A DNA stretch of 64,000 bases, taken from Cyanidiococcus yangmingshanensis. Taxonomy: Eukaryota; Rhodophyta; Bangiophyceae; Cyanidiales; Cyanidiaceae. Location: contig VWRR01000011.1 of NCBI GenBank assembly GCA_013995675.1, positions 372,001-436,000 of the forward strand. The letters are read 5' to 3'. Numbering within the stretch: the first letter of the stretch is position 1; every line of letters begins with the position of its first letter. Both the position numbers and the translations under genes were made by a program. Of the stretch, positions 19,265 through 31,121 are shown piece after piece. A model generated the notes under the pieces. That model did no database searches and was not told the DNA's origin. It was given only the letters and a program-made list of their open reading frames with translations.

Positions 19265-21643
19265 ATGAACCAGGGTCCCTGCTGCTGGTACTGCTGTGCG
19301 CCAGCTGCGGTGGAGCGCGCGCCAGCAGAAAATGCGCAGGGGCCTTCCAGCGCGTCTGTTGATTTTGACGACGCTTCGAGAAATCTATCGTTGCGCATGG
19401 CACTGCAAGGATGGAAGCGCGTTGTGGTTTGTGAAGGTTGCGGGCGCGTTCTTGCTGAGCGCCTGATAGATCTGAGCGCTGTGCCCTGCACGAGCTGGTG
19501 CGGGCTGCACGCCTGGGACCTGACGCGTGTGCCAAATACAGCGACTTGGGGGAGTGCGCTCGACGAGACGGAGGCTGGGCGACGAGAGCACATCGAAGCC
19601 GTGACCGCTAGCGAGTCTCATCTCGGTTCTGATGGTGCGTGTACGAACTATTCGAAAGACATGCCTTGTGTACTCAGCCAAGTCGGCGAACCAGATACGA
19701 TCGCTGCATCAGATCCTGCCGAGGATCGTTTGTTTGAACATTTCGCAGTCACACCGGACATGCAGTTTGAGCCGTACACCCTGCTCGGTCGCACCAGCGC
19801 ACCCGAAGACCCCTATGCCTCACAGGGGTTTACGACCTGCCGCGAGCTTTCTTCTACCCCGCTCAGACGCTTTTCCACTGGTGAGCGTGCACAAGGTGAG
19901 CGGCGCGCTGGCAGAAATGGAGCGCTTGCTGAGCTTCCTCGGAGGTCCACAGTCACAGCTCGCAGCGCCAGCAGCTGACATCGATGGATGGTGCCGCGCT
20001 CGCTAGCACTGCGCCGGCACCAACTGGGACCCATTCTCTACCGCAGTCAGAGGAAAGCGACCCTGTCCGAAGGCGATACCGAAGATCAGAAGCAGGGACG
20101 CTCAACGGGTGTCGATGAACAGCGTTCTGCGTCGATCACGAGCTCGGCACCTGCCGAGCGACGCGAGTCACCAACAGCCTCAAGTTTTCTCGACGAGCAG
20201 GGCAGCACTGCGGGCGATGAGGATATTGCTGCGGGAGCGCTGCTGCGCGCCTACGTGCGCGTGTACTTTGTGATTCTCGATGTCGTCCATGCGCTTGGCA
20301 TCGAGTCAAAGCCTCTCGAGAAGGAGCTTGTGGAAACAGCTCTAGCCATGTACAGAGTGTGTGTGGAGCGAATTTCTCTGCGTAATCGAATCCCCGAGGC
20401 ATTTGCGGTTGCTTGCGTGCTCTTGGCGAGCGAGCGTCTGGCCACCCGACATGGGCTACGAGGGTCGGCAGCGGCGACGAAGCCCGTTACTGGAACCGTC
20501 ACCCAGCATACGCTGAATACATCGTTTACGTGCCCAGTATGGGATCCGAGTTTCGTGAAGCGCGTCGTCGCCGCTGCCGAGCCGGTATGGCCCCAGGCAA
20601 ACCTGGCTTTGACTTATGAATATATGCGACGGGTCCTGAATACGCTCCTTGAACGCCGTCCGGATACGGTCGAGGCAATCGGCCACGAAATGCCCAGATA
20701 TTGCGAGCTCCTGGGCGTGAACACACAGGTCGCTAATCTAGCTCACATCATCGCGGAGCGTGCCGTTATTCATGGCGTCTGCGCGCGGCGCACCAGTGTC
20801 AGCGTTTGTGCTGCGGCCATCTACTTGGCGACCCATCTAGAAGACGCCCGAAGAATGCCTAACAGTGCATCCGGCAAGGAACAGGGATCTAGTACAAGCG
20901 CAATGGCTTCAGTAGGCGATTCTAGTCGAATCAAACAGAGAGATATCGCGGAGAAGCTGCAGCTCTCTGAGGTCACGCTGCGAAAGGCACACAAGGAATT
21001 CCTGGCCCGGCTTGACGTTGTGCTGCCATCTGACTATCGGCCATCGCGTTTCCTGAAACGATGTCTGCCGCCGAGCTACCAGCGAGTCGCAGCGGCCGCA
21101 TTGCAACGAATTGCGAGTCGTGAAACTGCCTCTCCGAACGGAACCAAGGAGACTCTTGCCGGCACCCGCATGGACCCAGAGTCAGCGCTGTCGATGAACA
21201 TGACAGCGCTGGGCGCGTGTGCGACAGGTTGCAATCCAAAAGATGCTTTTCGCACCGACATGCCCAAGCAAACGATGCTCGAGGCGCGATCGGACGAGTC
21301 GTCACGAGCACCAGCGGCAACACCGCTGTCGGAGCATCGGATTGGTCTCAGCGCAGACACTAGTTCGTGTGGGGCCCCTGCCCGACAAGCAACAACTGCC
21401 GCCGATGCCGCAGATGAATCAGGGACCGCGGATGGCGGTGAAGCACATCGAATTTCTCCGGTGGCAGCAGTTACTCCGACCATGAGACTGGACTCGGCTA
21501 CTTTGGCACTATGTTTGCCACGTGCCATCGGACCAGCAGCGCTGTTGCGTCACTGGGGTATTTGTACACTTGCCAGCGAATCCTGGCGTTGCAAGCTTGC
21601 GCGCCTTGCTGCTTCAAAGCGCCTTGCCACCAACATCCGTTGA
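19265..21643 (+). CDS. PBRP: TFIIB-related factor of the plant pBrp type, two exons
   Basis: pBrp is a plant and red-algal TFIIB relative; work in Cyanidioschyzon linked it to RNA polymerase I transcription. Exon 1 (19265-19880) has an N-terminal zinc ribbon with CCWYCC at residues 6-11 and CEGCGRVLAE at 56-65. Exon 2 (20007-21643) carries two cyclin-like repeats. Repeat 1 is at about RAYVRVYFVILDVVHALGIE to PEAFAVACVLLASERLA. Repeat 2 is MPRYCELLGVNTQVANLAHI, SVSVCAAAIYLATHLED, and the recognition helix IAEKLQLSEVTLRKAHKEFL. A disordered C-terminal 190 residues follows. Exon 1 ends one base into a codon and exon 2 restores it, giving 750 residues. A stop (TGA at 19976) in the direct frame means an intron or a double frame change is required. 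Confidence 0.78.
19881..20006 (+). other. Probable spliceosomal intron in the pBrp-like gene
   Basis: The 126-base interval starts GTGAGC and ends GCTAG. Removing it keeps the reading frame and eliminates the only in-frame stop. A CTGAC at 19974-19978 fits a branch-point consensus about 30 bases before the acceptor. Splice sites were read by eye only. Confidence 0.6.
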
Positions 21644-21907
21644 TCGTATCGTTCAGATAGCCACCCATGGCTCGCTACCTCTACCTATTGGTCTCCTGCT
21701 GAACTTCATCGAGAGCGGTATTGCCCCGCCACTGGACGACCAGTCGCCCGTAATGACGAACATCACCACCGCCGATACACCCAGGAGCGGTCTTTCGGAG
21801 CCACGACCCCTGCTGATACCCACCACCGCCACCGCCACCGCTACCCGCCCGGCGAGGTGCTACACCTCCGGAAACGAAATGACCAACACAGCGCCTAGAG
21901 TGTAGTT

Positions 21908-24416
21908 TTATCGAGATGGTATCGAGTGGTGGAAACTCAGCGCTTGTAGCTGAGGCAGCGTGACACCTCGCTGCTGGATCTCCTCTCGCAGTCGACGCAT
22001 GTAGTCCAAACGAGAACCACGCATGCAGGTCTCGTACACAATCTGGTAGACTTCGGGCGACGGCTGGTAGCCATAGCGAGCCGCGTACGCACTCAAGAGA
22101 CCCATGGCAGTGTCTGCAGCTGCTGCTTTCCGTAAACACTGAAAAATCGCACAAAAGGCACGCTCACTTGGCATTCGTGATCTCGTCAAAGATGGGTTCG
22201 TCTCGACAGCCGCTTGTTCTTGTTGCTCTTCTTCAAGGTCGCGTTCGAGTGTTTGCATCCAGTGCATCGCAGCGTTCACATCACCGCGTGCTGCAGCAAG
22301 TTCAAGCATCGCAACATACGCAGTCTCGGTCGGTTTGAAACCCGAGCCTGTATTCCGAATTCGTTCCATCGTCATGCGGGCCTGCTGTTCGTTACCGACC
22401 TGGGCCCAGTACCGAACCAAAAGGGACAGTGTCTCCGCATTGATCTGGTTGACGTCGCTGCGACTCGCTAGGTCTTCCAGAATCGCGCGTGCAGTGCCAG
22501 TATGTTCCTTATTGAGACAGAGTGTAATCAGCGCGTTGGCGACGGAGACGGAGAGAGGCATGTTTCGTTCAGCCATGTGAATATGTATCGCGAGTGCACG
22601 CCGAATATCACCTCCAGAGACGCAGGCCAGGATGAGTTGTTGAAGGAGCGCACTCGACGGGCGTATACTGCGGCGTCGCAACTCCTTCAGTATCGACATG
22701 GCTCGTTCAGCGCGTTGCTCTGCCGGAGGTGCGACTCGTATCGCTCGTGCCATGGCCGTGAGCACGTCGCAGGAGATTCGGCAAGAGGTCGCCCCAAGCA
22801 GACACTGGAATATGTGAAAAATCATATCATGATCGACGGGTGGCAAAACGATTCGATCTAGGGAGCAGCCGACGTCCGGCCTAGTAGCCAAGGTAGTCGG
22901 CACTGAGGTTGATGCTCTGCACTGACGACGAGCGGCTTCGGCTGCTGCATCGAAAACAAGGGCAAGATCCGAAGAGCGAAGACGATAGCCGAGGGCCCTG
23001 GCGCAGGCCAATGCCTCCAGTGCCTCCGCGATGAGTCCGCTCGCAGCACAACGTCGCAGCAGAGAGCGAATCAGTGCCACAGACGGAACACGAATCTCTT
23101 TGAGTGGAGCCGATGTCTGCGTAGGCCGAACCTCATCAAAATGTCAGTGGCCTCCGTGAGCCGATCGAGTCGAATCGCTGCTTCCATCGCGTTATCGACC
23201 AGCACCACCGGCAGCTGAAAAACATGCTTACTCTCCGCAAACGGCTCGGATGATGTCGCCGATAGGACTGTATCTGGCGTCGCGGGGCCCGGACATGCTG
23301 CGTCGTCTGACTCAGTCGCTGTTTGTCTCTTCGACCGAAACACATTCGATTCACCTTTGCTTCTTGTTTCGGACGAAGATAACGCCTGCTCAGTGTCGGG
23401 GTTCGCCAATGGCGCCATTCTCGAGGCAGCGCCATGTCGACTCTTCACAAGTGGCTGGAATCGAAGCAAAATCTCTTGAATGGACCAATGAAACCAATAA
23501 AGGAGACGCTCGTCTGCGAAACGTCTGTCTTGGCCCGAATACTTCGTCACGTTGAGCTCAATGACGTAGCGAAATGCAACATAGCGAGCTTCGAGAAAGG
23601 TCTGCTCGAGATCTGCGAACGAGCCGGACTCTGCCGCCTCTGTAATCGCCACGCTCATCATCCGCATGATCTGGTCACTAAACCGCAGGTACGTCACAGA
23701 GCGCATACTAGCACAGAGTCGTATCAAGTCCGCGAGGCAGCCTGCGCTGGGTCCCGTCCCTAAGAACTGTGGCAATGCCTGCAAAAAGCGCACCGCGCCA
23801 AGAAAGCCCGCGCGGGTGCGGTCACAACGTTCAATCGCTTTCTGGATATCTATCATTTGCGGTTGACACGACGGACTCTCAGCCAGAGCACGCTGTTTTC
23901 GTTTGTTCCAAGTGCGTCGGGCATCCGCATTGGCACGCCGCCGAGGCGTATTCAAAATTTTTTAAGCGCATCCCAAACAGCCCCAGTCGATGATGCAGCA
24001 GGTCTTCGGGTGGTATACTCCAGTTGCGGCGTCTCGGTTTGAGCGGGCACAGGTGCCAGACCGATGCGGCTCTGGGCTCGTTGCCACCAGAGAAACCACG
24101 TTGTGCCGAAAAGGGCTCGTTGTGCTCCATGTTCGTCCGATTCATCCAAGTCACGAACCAGCGATGCCACCATTCGACTATGGCGACGGTAGCGACCTCC
24201 TGTAGAGCGGCTCTGGATATCCCGAAGCCACTCCAGTAGTTGGCTTTTTGTCTGGTCCGCTTGCTGGACGCCCTCCTCCACCTCTGACTTGAGTGGTGCC
24301 TCGGTTTCACGATTGTTATGAGTAGTTGCTCTTCGAGAACGAGCTCGTAGAGTTGAGGCACTGTTCAGAGGAGGCCGTTGCAGCGTCGTCCAGCAACCAC
24401 GCAAGCAACGCAACAT
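21908..24416 (-). CDS. Pentatricopeptide-repeat (PPR) protein, two frame changes
   Basis: PPR proteins bind organelle RNA. Three consecutive frames appear to form one gene of about 836 residues from ATG 24416. The first part (MLRCLRGCWTTLQRPPLNSA) is basic and looks like an organelle presequence. Helical-repeat pairs dominate the last part: ILKELRRRSIRPSSALLQQL, RALAIHIHMAERNMPLSVSV, ALITLCLNKEHTGTARAILE, ARMTMERIRNTGSGFKPTET and MLELAAARGDVNAAMHWMQT have the A/B helix spacing of PPR motifs. Joining needs one missing base at 23954-23964 (within A6T4) and one near 23100 (within AAA). Both are homopolymers, so base-calling errors are likely. Target RNA and organelle are unknown. Confidence 0.65.
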
Positions 24417-25997
24417 GATGAGGTCGCTTTGATCTCAACAGACTCAACAGTCTTCTTCAGAGCCACGCCCTTTCGCGTCGAGGACGCAAGCTGCCGTATC
24501 GGTTCTCTAAAGCAAACTTCGTTCTCATCACAGGAGGCACTGTTGCGACTCGCAAAGCCAGCAAGCCTCAGGACGACTCAAAAGCGTCTCTCGGAGCGAG
24601 TTCGATCGGGTAGGGGTGCTGCGACCGTATCCCCCGTGTCCAGCGCTGCTGAAATGGGCGCCATCGCTCGATGCCTCGAACTTGTCCGAGAATGATGTTT
24701 GCAGAGAGAATACCCATGGATAGGCGAGTTTCGTTTTTGGATTTGGTGTAGACGACTCCGATAGATATCGTTCCGTATCATATTCCGGACCGGTATTTAC
24801 AGAGAAAGAATCTTTGTGTATTCTGGCTTTCTGGGATTGCGTTCAGATATTTCAAGCCATTGCCCTGGAGTGCGTACGAGAATCCATTCAGTCTGGTGTG
24901 TCTCGCCTGATACCGGCAAAAGCGGACCCACGACATGTTCGTGAGCATGAACTGTGTCCCAAACAGAATCTTTCACGATCTGACGCCTCGTTATTCGTGA
25001 ATTTCAGCTCGATCACGAATCATCGCAGCTTGGTCCCGAGACCTGCTCTATTACCACCGGGGGATCAACACAGACACCGACGAGACCAGGACTGTTGGCT
25101 TGTGTAGGCCACAATCGCTAACCATCCGACGCTTGCATCGTATTCCCGATCGCTTTTGAGAGCGCACCCTAGGCCGATGCACTCCTGCGCTCGATCGCGC
25201 TCTCTCAACAGTGTTGTGAAACGAATTCCTGTGTCAAGAAAAAAGGCTGCATACATCGCCTCCAGTCTCGTTGTGACCGAATTGCTGCTCCCGATCAAGC
25301 TTTGAGCTTTTTCAAATCACGACTGGCTGCTCAACTACCTCTATCTAGACATCATGTCCATTCGATGATCGTATCGTGTGTGGCATCTCTTATAATAGAC
25401 TCGACAATAGGAGCTCTCAAATCATTTCCTAAAGTTTCGTGACTTGGCCGGATTCTACATCAAGTCAAAGGCATGCACGCAACTACACGCCAACACAGAC
25501 ACACGCGCGAGGCGCTCGACTGTAGCGCATCGGGGCATCGCGAAAGAACAACTTGTCTGTATCCCGAACACCACGCCTGCCGATAGCCTCATTACGGGAC
25601 GCCCATGAATCTTTCGATAGCTCCTCAACGACCATGATCAAAGCTACCAATGGACCAAAAAACTAGAAGAATCTACCGGAGACTCAGGGATGTTGGTACG
25701 AAGCACCGCCACTAGGCTGGACGCTCGCGGGGCATCGGCTTGGCCAGCGCTGCGGAATGGCTCGGTGGCCGCAGCGCATCCATCGATCGAAGCGATGGTG
25801 CACGTTCACTCTCTGGAATACAGGTTTCTCTAGTGACGAAATCGTGACTTGGCTGTTGCTTATTTGGCAAGCTAGCGTGGCTCTACTCCTCTGAAGACTT
25901 GTTTTTTTGGTTCAGGGGTTCTAGAACGCGCTGATATTGAGCGGAAGTTTACATTTCTTGAGTTGGCCGAGGACGGTGCTTTCGACGTTGGACGATT
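24417..25997. other. Large intergenic region
   Basis: This 1.58 kb stretch lies between divergent genes and has many stops in all frames. No RNA gene or repeat was recognised. Confidence 0.5.
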
Positions 25998-27511
25998 ATG
26001 GGCGTTACGTTGCGTGTCTCGGAGACTCGCGCCTTTGTTGCGAGCTCTGTACCACCTGGACGCATTTCCAGTAACTCTGTTTGCAGCATGGGGAATCGTT
26101 TTTCGAGTTGGTTCTGGTCGTCGTCCCCGCTGCGGTTGCTGCAGCGCTCGTCGACGCGGTCGCTGAGCACCCGCATGACGCAGCAGGGCAGCGCGGGGTC
26201 GGCCTCAGCTCGAGGTGTCGGTGAGCGCGCTGGTTCTGATGCAGCCGCTAAAGAAAGCGTGCCACGGCGCCCCATTGAAGTTGAGCCACAAGGTGATGAC
26301 ATCGAGGCGCCGGAGGGTTTCACTGCCCCAGAGCCGCGACTTTTCCGGGTACGCAACGATCACTTTTCGGACTTTATCACAGGTGCCCTGGGGAGTCTCA
26401 TTCGCGGAGGCAGCGGTGCGTTCGTTTCCGGCTATCGGGTACGTATGCGCGATGGAGCTGAAACGAGCTCCAGGTCATCGAGCGTGCCAAAGGAACGCCA
26501 TGAAACCGGCTCCCGTGCGACAGCGAGCGAGCGCGATGTTGGGGCAGAAATGCTTGATCGTCTCTACAGTCGCATTGAGGAGTCCTCCTCGTTTCTACCG
26601 AGAACCAGGCCTGCGGCAGGGACGCTCAAACTGTATGAATTTGAGGCGTGTCCGTTCTGTCGCAAAGTGCGAGAAGCAATGTCGACGCTAGATCTTGATG
26701 TGCTCATGTTCCCGTGCCCCAAGGGCGGTGAAAGATACCGCCCTTTCGTGCAGCAGCGAGGTGGCAAATCACAGTTCCCGTTTCTCATTGATGAGAATAC
26801 GGGTTTCGAAGGGTACGAATCGGACGAGATCATTCAATATCTCTTCAAGACGTACGGCGATGGACGGATTCTCTGCCACTAGCGTTTGGAGCGGCGACCA
26901 ATTTCAGTGCAGGGATTGCGAGTCTGATGCGCTCTGGACGCGGAGCGCGCAAAGCGGGTCCTTGTGCGGTGCCGCGTTATGCGCTGGAGCTGTGGGCCTA
27001 CGAAGCGTCACCTTTTTCAAAGATTGTTCGGGAGCGTTTGGTTGAATACGAGCTGCCTTATTTGCTACACAACGCCGCTCGAGGCTCGGTGAATCGAGAT
27101 GTTTTGCGGAATCTAACAGGCCGTGTCCAAGTCCCCTATCTGATCGATCCGAATACGGGTATTTCAATGTTCGAATCTGCTGAGATCCTTGATTACCTCG
27201 AAATGACCTATGGCCCGAACAGTAAGAATGCACGCAAGCGCCAGTCGCGTTACGGTGCGGCGGAGCAGCGCTCGGCCAAACGCCCTGACGCTGACCGTGC
27301 CCCTGAGGCGGCAGCATCGAGTTCAGCGACGACGACGGCAGCGACTTTTGCTGCAAGCACCGCAACGACGGCCACAGCCGCACAGGCAACTGGGAATCTC
27401 AGACCGACGAACTTGAACCCGGAGATCACACCAAAAGACGAGCGATTGGAGGCGTACTGCTCGGATCCGCAGAACGTGGACTCAGACGAGTGCCGCGTCT
27501 ATGACGATTAA
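25998..27511 (+). CDS. Tandem thioredoxin-fold (glutaredoxin/GST-N type) plastid protein, one frame change
   Basis: Plants and algae have a plastid protein with two GST-N-terminal-like domains. The first domain here (about residues 215-292) has KLYEFEACPFCRKVREAMST with the CPFC motif, then SQFPFLIDENTG and GYESDEIIQYLFKTYGDG. The second (about residues 325-400) has LELWAYEASPFSKIVRERLV with the active-site cysteines replaced by SPFS, then VPYLIDPNTGISMFESAEIL. A pre-domain block HFSDFITGALGSLIRGGSGA with FVSGYRV is also typical. The first frame stops at 26882; a missing base near 26871 restores GDGRI...LAFGAATNFSAGIASL, the expected linker. The C-terminal 90 residues are alanine- and threonine-rich. 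Role (redox or glutathione binding) is inferred. Confidence 0.75.
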
Positions 27512-28552
27512 GGGGCAAAGTGTTGTTTCGAGACCACATGACCGGGGAATTGTGGATAGAGTCCAGTCTCTTGAAATTTCATGAACATAAACGACGATAG
27601 ACGCTGGGGACATGTCTCCATCACATGGTTAAGGCATGCGGCCTCTTCGTTCTCGTTCCGCCAGATCCGTGCAATGGACTGAGCGCTAGCGACTTGTGCT
27701 GGTTTACGAATGACTCAGAAGCTTTACGGAGATCTAGGTTTGGAGTTTCCATTCCCAGTCATCTGAGACAAGTTATCAGCGTTCACGATGCCACGTCTCG
27801 AGGCAACGACACATTTGCCATGATTGGTTCCCATCCTCGATCATAATGATCTGGTAGAGACCGTTCGCTCAGGCCGAAAATATGATCCCATGCGTTTCTT
27901 TTCTCGTCCATCGATCCGTTATGGCGCAGTTCTTTGTCAACAGAGTTCGAGCGGTCCACATTCTATGCGCCAAACCCAACTGATCAACAAAGCAACAGCG
28001 GAACAAAGTCGCTCGATGGATTGCGCGCGAAGAACGCATACCTACTCCAGAAATCTTCGACGATTCTAACGCAACAGGGTGTCGCGATCCTGGTTTTGAC
28101 TGGAATCCAAGTCAGCCGTGCCTCAGCGCCTCAAGTCACGGACAGTCTGAAAAACGCCCCAGTCTTCATGTCCAGCGTGTGTTGTCAATTCGTTGGGTGC
28201 GTTTTCGCACACCCAGAAACAAGAGGGAAGCCACGGCAACCGAGACCGAATATACTGTTCGTAGCTTTGAAACCGCTGCGTTTCCTTGAAGACGCGCTTT
28301 GCATCTGAAACCTCTGCAAAAACGCCTCTACATGAATAGAAGCCCTGTCCGAGGCCAGCAATAGACAGCGTCTGCCTTGATCAACTGGAGAGGCGCCGGA
28401 ACCACCGGGGGTTGGCGAAAAGCGCTCAACGGCAGCGCGAACGGAACGAGGGTGTATGTGCCAGCGCGCTGGCCCCAGAGCTGCCTCTCGGTCCGGTTGT
28501 GCTCGCCTAGCGTATCCGGTATAAAGCGCTGGGCTAGCAAGCTGCAGCGAGC
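27512..28552. other. Intergenic region
   Basis: No gene was recognised in 1.04 kb. A 124-codon open frame at 27934-28308 on the plus strand has no recognisable domain and lacks support. Confidence 0.45.
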
Positions 28553-28936
28553 ATGTCAGCGCCGAGTTTAAAGATGAGACAGCGCTTTTCTGCCCAACAC
28601 TCTGGTGTCGTTGTGGCCTTGTTCGTCAGCGGTTCGTACCTGGTTGTGCGTGTTTTTCGGGATCGAGTCCAGTCGTCGCCCAAGCTCATCTTCGCCGCGG
28701 GTACGCTAGCGTCAGTCTGGTCGGTTCTGGTACTGAGCGCCTACAACGCGTTAAAGACGGCAGTTCGAGGACCGTTCGATGAACGCCATCGCCCGAAGCC
28801 GCTGGGGTGGTTCGCGGCCCTGTTTAGCGGCACTGTGGGCGGACTCCTCGGGTTTCAGATCCACCCTGTCTGTCTGACTGTATCATGGTTGCTGTACGCT
28901 GTCTGGTTGTGGGGCCTGCAGACGCCAACGACTTGA
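28553..28936 (+). CDS. KRTCAP2: KRTCAP2/KCP2-like subunit of oligosaccharyltransferase
   Basis: KCP2 is a small membrane subunit of the ER oligosaccharyltransferase that links the complex to the translocon. The 127-residue product has three or four hydrophobic segments: VVVALFVSGSYLVVRVF, LIFAAGTLASVWSVLVLSAY, WFAALFSGTVGGLLGF and VCLTVSWLLYAVWLWGL. Family positions visible are VLSAYNALKT (animal SLTAFNNLEN) and IHPVCLTVSWLLYAVWL (animal IHRVCVTTCFIFSMVGL). Length matches (about 130-136 residues). No signal peptide is expected. The assignment rests on pattern resemblance by eye and could be wrong for such a small membrane protein. Confidence 0.6.
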   Translation: MSAPSLKMRQRFSAQHSGVVVALFVSGSYLVVRVFRDRVQSSPKLIFAAGTLASVWSVLVLSAYNALKTAVRGPFDERHRPKPLGWFAALFSGTVGGLLGFQIHPVCLTVSWLLYAVWLWGLQTPTT

Positions 28937-29621
28937 CGTATTGCAGCCAAGGCCGTGCTACTCGACTCGAGCCTGCATCGATAAGTGGTGAACAGATCGA
29001 GGTTCGCGCGGGTCACTGTTCTCGTCCAGGCCAGATGTTGTGCGTGTGCGGTCTCTGCGAGTTTCCGCAACGCCGCCACTTGAGCGCTGAGTGGGATGAG
29101 CACCCACCGCGCTGCTCCACAGGTTCGCATACGGCAGTCACCGAAGACATCCGCTCACTGACGTGTCTGACCTGTTTCCCCGAACACGGGTCGGATCCGA
29201 GCGGATATCGACTCCCCTCCGAGTGCTCCAATACGCGTGTCGTATTTCGATGCGAATTCTCGAAAGAGGACTGGAGCATCAACGTCGACTGAAGACGTTC
29301 GATTGAAGCAAACCGCTCGGTTTCATCTACGTTCTGGGTACGCTGGCGAGCTCCAGCGAGAAAGGGCGCAAACGTTGCTCCCAGCTGTTCGCTTCATCCG
29401 AGTTCGCGTACCATTCCACCAGGTTGGAACAAAACGAGACGGAATCGGATTGCTTTATGGTCTATATTGGCGGCGATATGGACGACAGCAACAGCAGCAA
29501 CAGCAAAACCCATGTATCTGTTTGATGATGATGATGATGTGTGCATGAGCATAGGCAACAGGTGCGTGCCAGGGTCTCATTGGAGGTCAGGCGCAGTTCC
29601 GCTCGCGTCATGCACCGCCCA
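28937..29621. other. Convergent spacer between KRTCAP2 and LysA
   Basis: Contains short CAG and GAT trinucleotide runs (about 29487-29540). No gene was recognised. Confidence 0.5.
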
Positions 29622-31121
29622 TCAAGACTCCAGCCCAGGTATCGGCATCAGCTCTCGATAACCGCTGAGCAAGTCCGTGAATGTTTGCCGTTGTCGAATG
29701 ACGCGCCAGCTGTCACCGTGAACCATAATCTCCGCCGGCAGTAGCTTCATATTATAATTACTCGCCATGGACATGCAGTACGCACCACTGTCCATGACCA
29801 CCAACCCCATACCGGGGGCGGGCTCAGGCAGACGACGCCCTTTGCCTAGAAAATCGCTCGATTCGCAGACAGGGCCCACGATATCGTATTCCGCGAGTTC
29901 CTTGTCTTGCTGTCCCGGCTCGACGAGTGCTATAAACTGGTACGCTCCATATAACGCCGGCCGGATAAGCTCAGCCATGGACCCGTCAACAACTACGAAA
30001 CGCTTGTCGCCGTTGCGCTTGACACCAATGACGGTGTTCACCAAGATGCCAGCGTTGCCCACCAGCGACCGCCCCGGCTCTATGATGAGCGTGAGTCCAC
30101 GGCCCGCCAAACGAGGCCGAATGGCATCGATCAACTCCTGGGGCGTGGGAATGCGCTCCCCGTTGCGTTCGTAATCGATCCCCAAACCGCCACCAATGTT
30201 CAGGAAACGAATACTACGAAAACCCTGCGCACAGATATCGTCAATGATACGGAGCATCGTCACCACATTGTCATGAAACAATTCCACCTTCTTGATCGTG
30301 GATCCGAGATGTGAATGCACACCAACCAGCTCAACCAGCTCTTCATTCTGTTTGATCCTGTCAAGAAACCAGTCCAAATGGTCGGTGCGAATCCCAAATT
30401 TGCTGGTCGCGAGTCCTGTGCTCACATACGGATGCACTTGCGGGTCGATATCCGGATTGATTCGGAGGAGGACGCGCGCTCTGCGACGCTCTCGCCTCGC
30501 GGCTGCCAGGATGTTCTCGATGTCGAACTCTGAGTCGACATTGATCAGGCACTCTGCCTGCACGGCAAGTGCTATCTCATGAGGTGTCTTGCCGTTCCCG
30601 TTGAAGACAGTGCGTCGCATGTCGAAGCCAGCAAGCTGCGCGAGCCGCAGCTCGTTCCCGCTTACCAGAACCGCTCCACAACCAAGTTCTCGCACGAGCT
30701 TCATGATCATCACGTTGTTGTTTGCTTTTACAGCGTAGCCGACGATGGCGTCGAGCCCGACCAGCGCTTCCGTATAGGCTTGGACGTTGGCTTCGATGCG
30801 ATCTTGAGAATACAAGTAAAACGGCGAAAACTCCGGTCCTAGCGCCTCTTGAACGTCCTTAACACGAACGCCTTCACAATACAAGTATCCGTCACTGCGA
30901 AAGTCAAACTGTGGTGTCGGGTTTCGAACTGCTGGCGTCGCCACAACCTGCATCTTCGTCAACGTGGCGCTGGGTCGCCAACCCAACGACGTCGAGGCGC
31001 TTTGGCACTCGGGTCGTCGCCTCGGCCAAACGAAACGGGCACCTCTGTATCGCAGGCGGCAGACAGATCGTGGCGCTGACAACCTGGACGTTGTGTAATC
31101 AACGACGCCCACGACAAACAT
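29622..31121 (-). CDS. LYSA: Diaminopimelate decarboxylase
   Basis: This PLP enzyme decarboxylates meso-diaminopimelate to lysine, the last step of the plastid lysine pathway. The 499-residue product has the full fold-III decarboxylase pattern: VGYAVKANNN with the PLP lysine, VFNGNGKTPHE, VLLRINPDIDPQVHPYVSTG, SKFGI, VGVHSHLGST, FLNIGGGLGIDY, LIIEPGRSLVGNAG, GPVCESSDFLG and YCMSMASNYN. The first 60 residues (MFVVGVVDYTTSRLSAPRSV...) are basic and hydroxylated, as in a plastid transit peptide. ATG 31121 is the most upstream methionine in frame. Divergent from G6PDH, with 0.85 kb between starts. Confidence 0.95.
   Translation of the reverse strand: MFVVGVVDYTTSRLSAPRSVCRLRYRGARFVWPRRRPECQSASTSLGWRPSATLTKMQVVATPAVRNPTPQFDFRSDGYLYCEGVRVKDVQEALGPEFSPFYLYSQDRIEANVQAYTEALVGLDAIVGYAVKANNNVMIMKLVRELGCGAVLVSGNELRLAQLAGFDMRRTVFNGNGKTPHEIALAVQAECLINVDSEFDIENILAAARRERRRARVLLRINPDIDPQVHPYVSTGLATSKFGIRTDHLDWFLDRIKQNEELVELVGVHSHLGSTIKKVELFHDNVVTMLRIIDDICAQGFRSIRFLNIGGGLGIDYERNGERIPTPQELIDAIRPRLAGRGLTLIIEPGRSLVGNAGILVNTVIGVKRNGDKRFVVVDGSMAELIRPALYGAYQFIALVEPGQQDKELAEYDIVGPVCESSDFLGKGRRLPEPAPGMGLVVMDSGAYCMSMASNYNMKLLPAEIMVHGDSWRVIRQRQTFTDLLSGYRELMPIPGLES

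Noticed and set aside
19881-20006. Two successive frame changes instead of an intron in the pBrp-like gene
   Set aside because: A single splice event with consensus ends and a branch-like site explains it more simply, though RNA data are needed.
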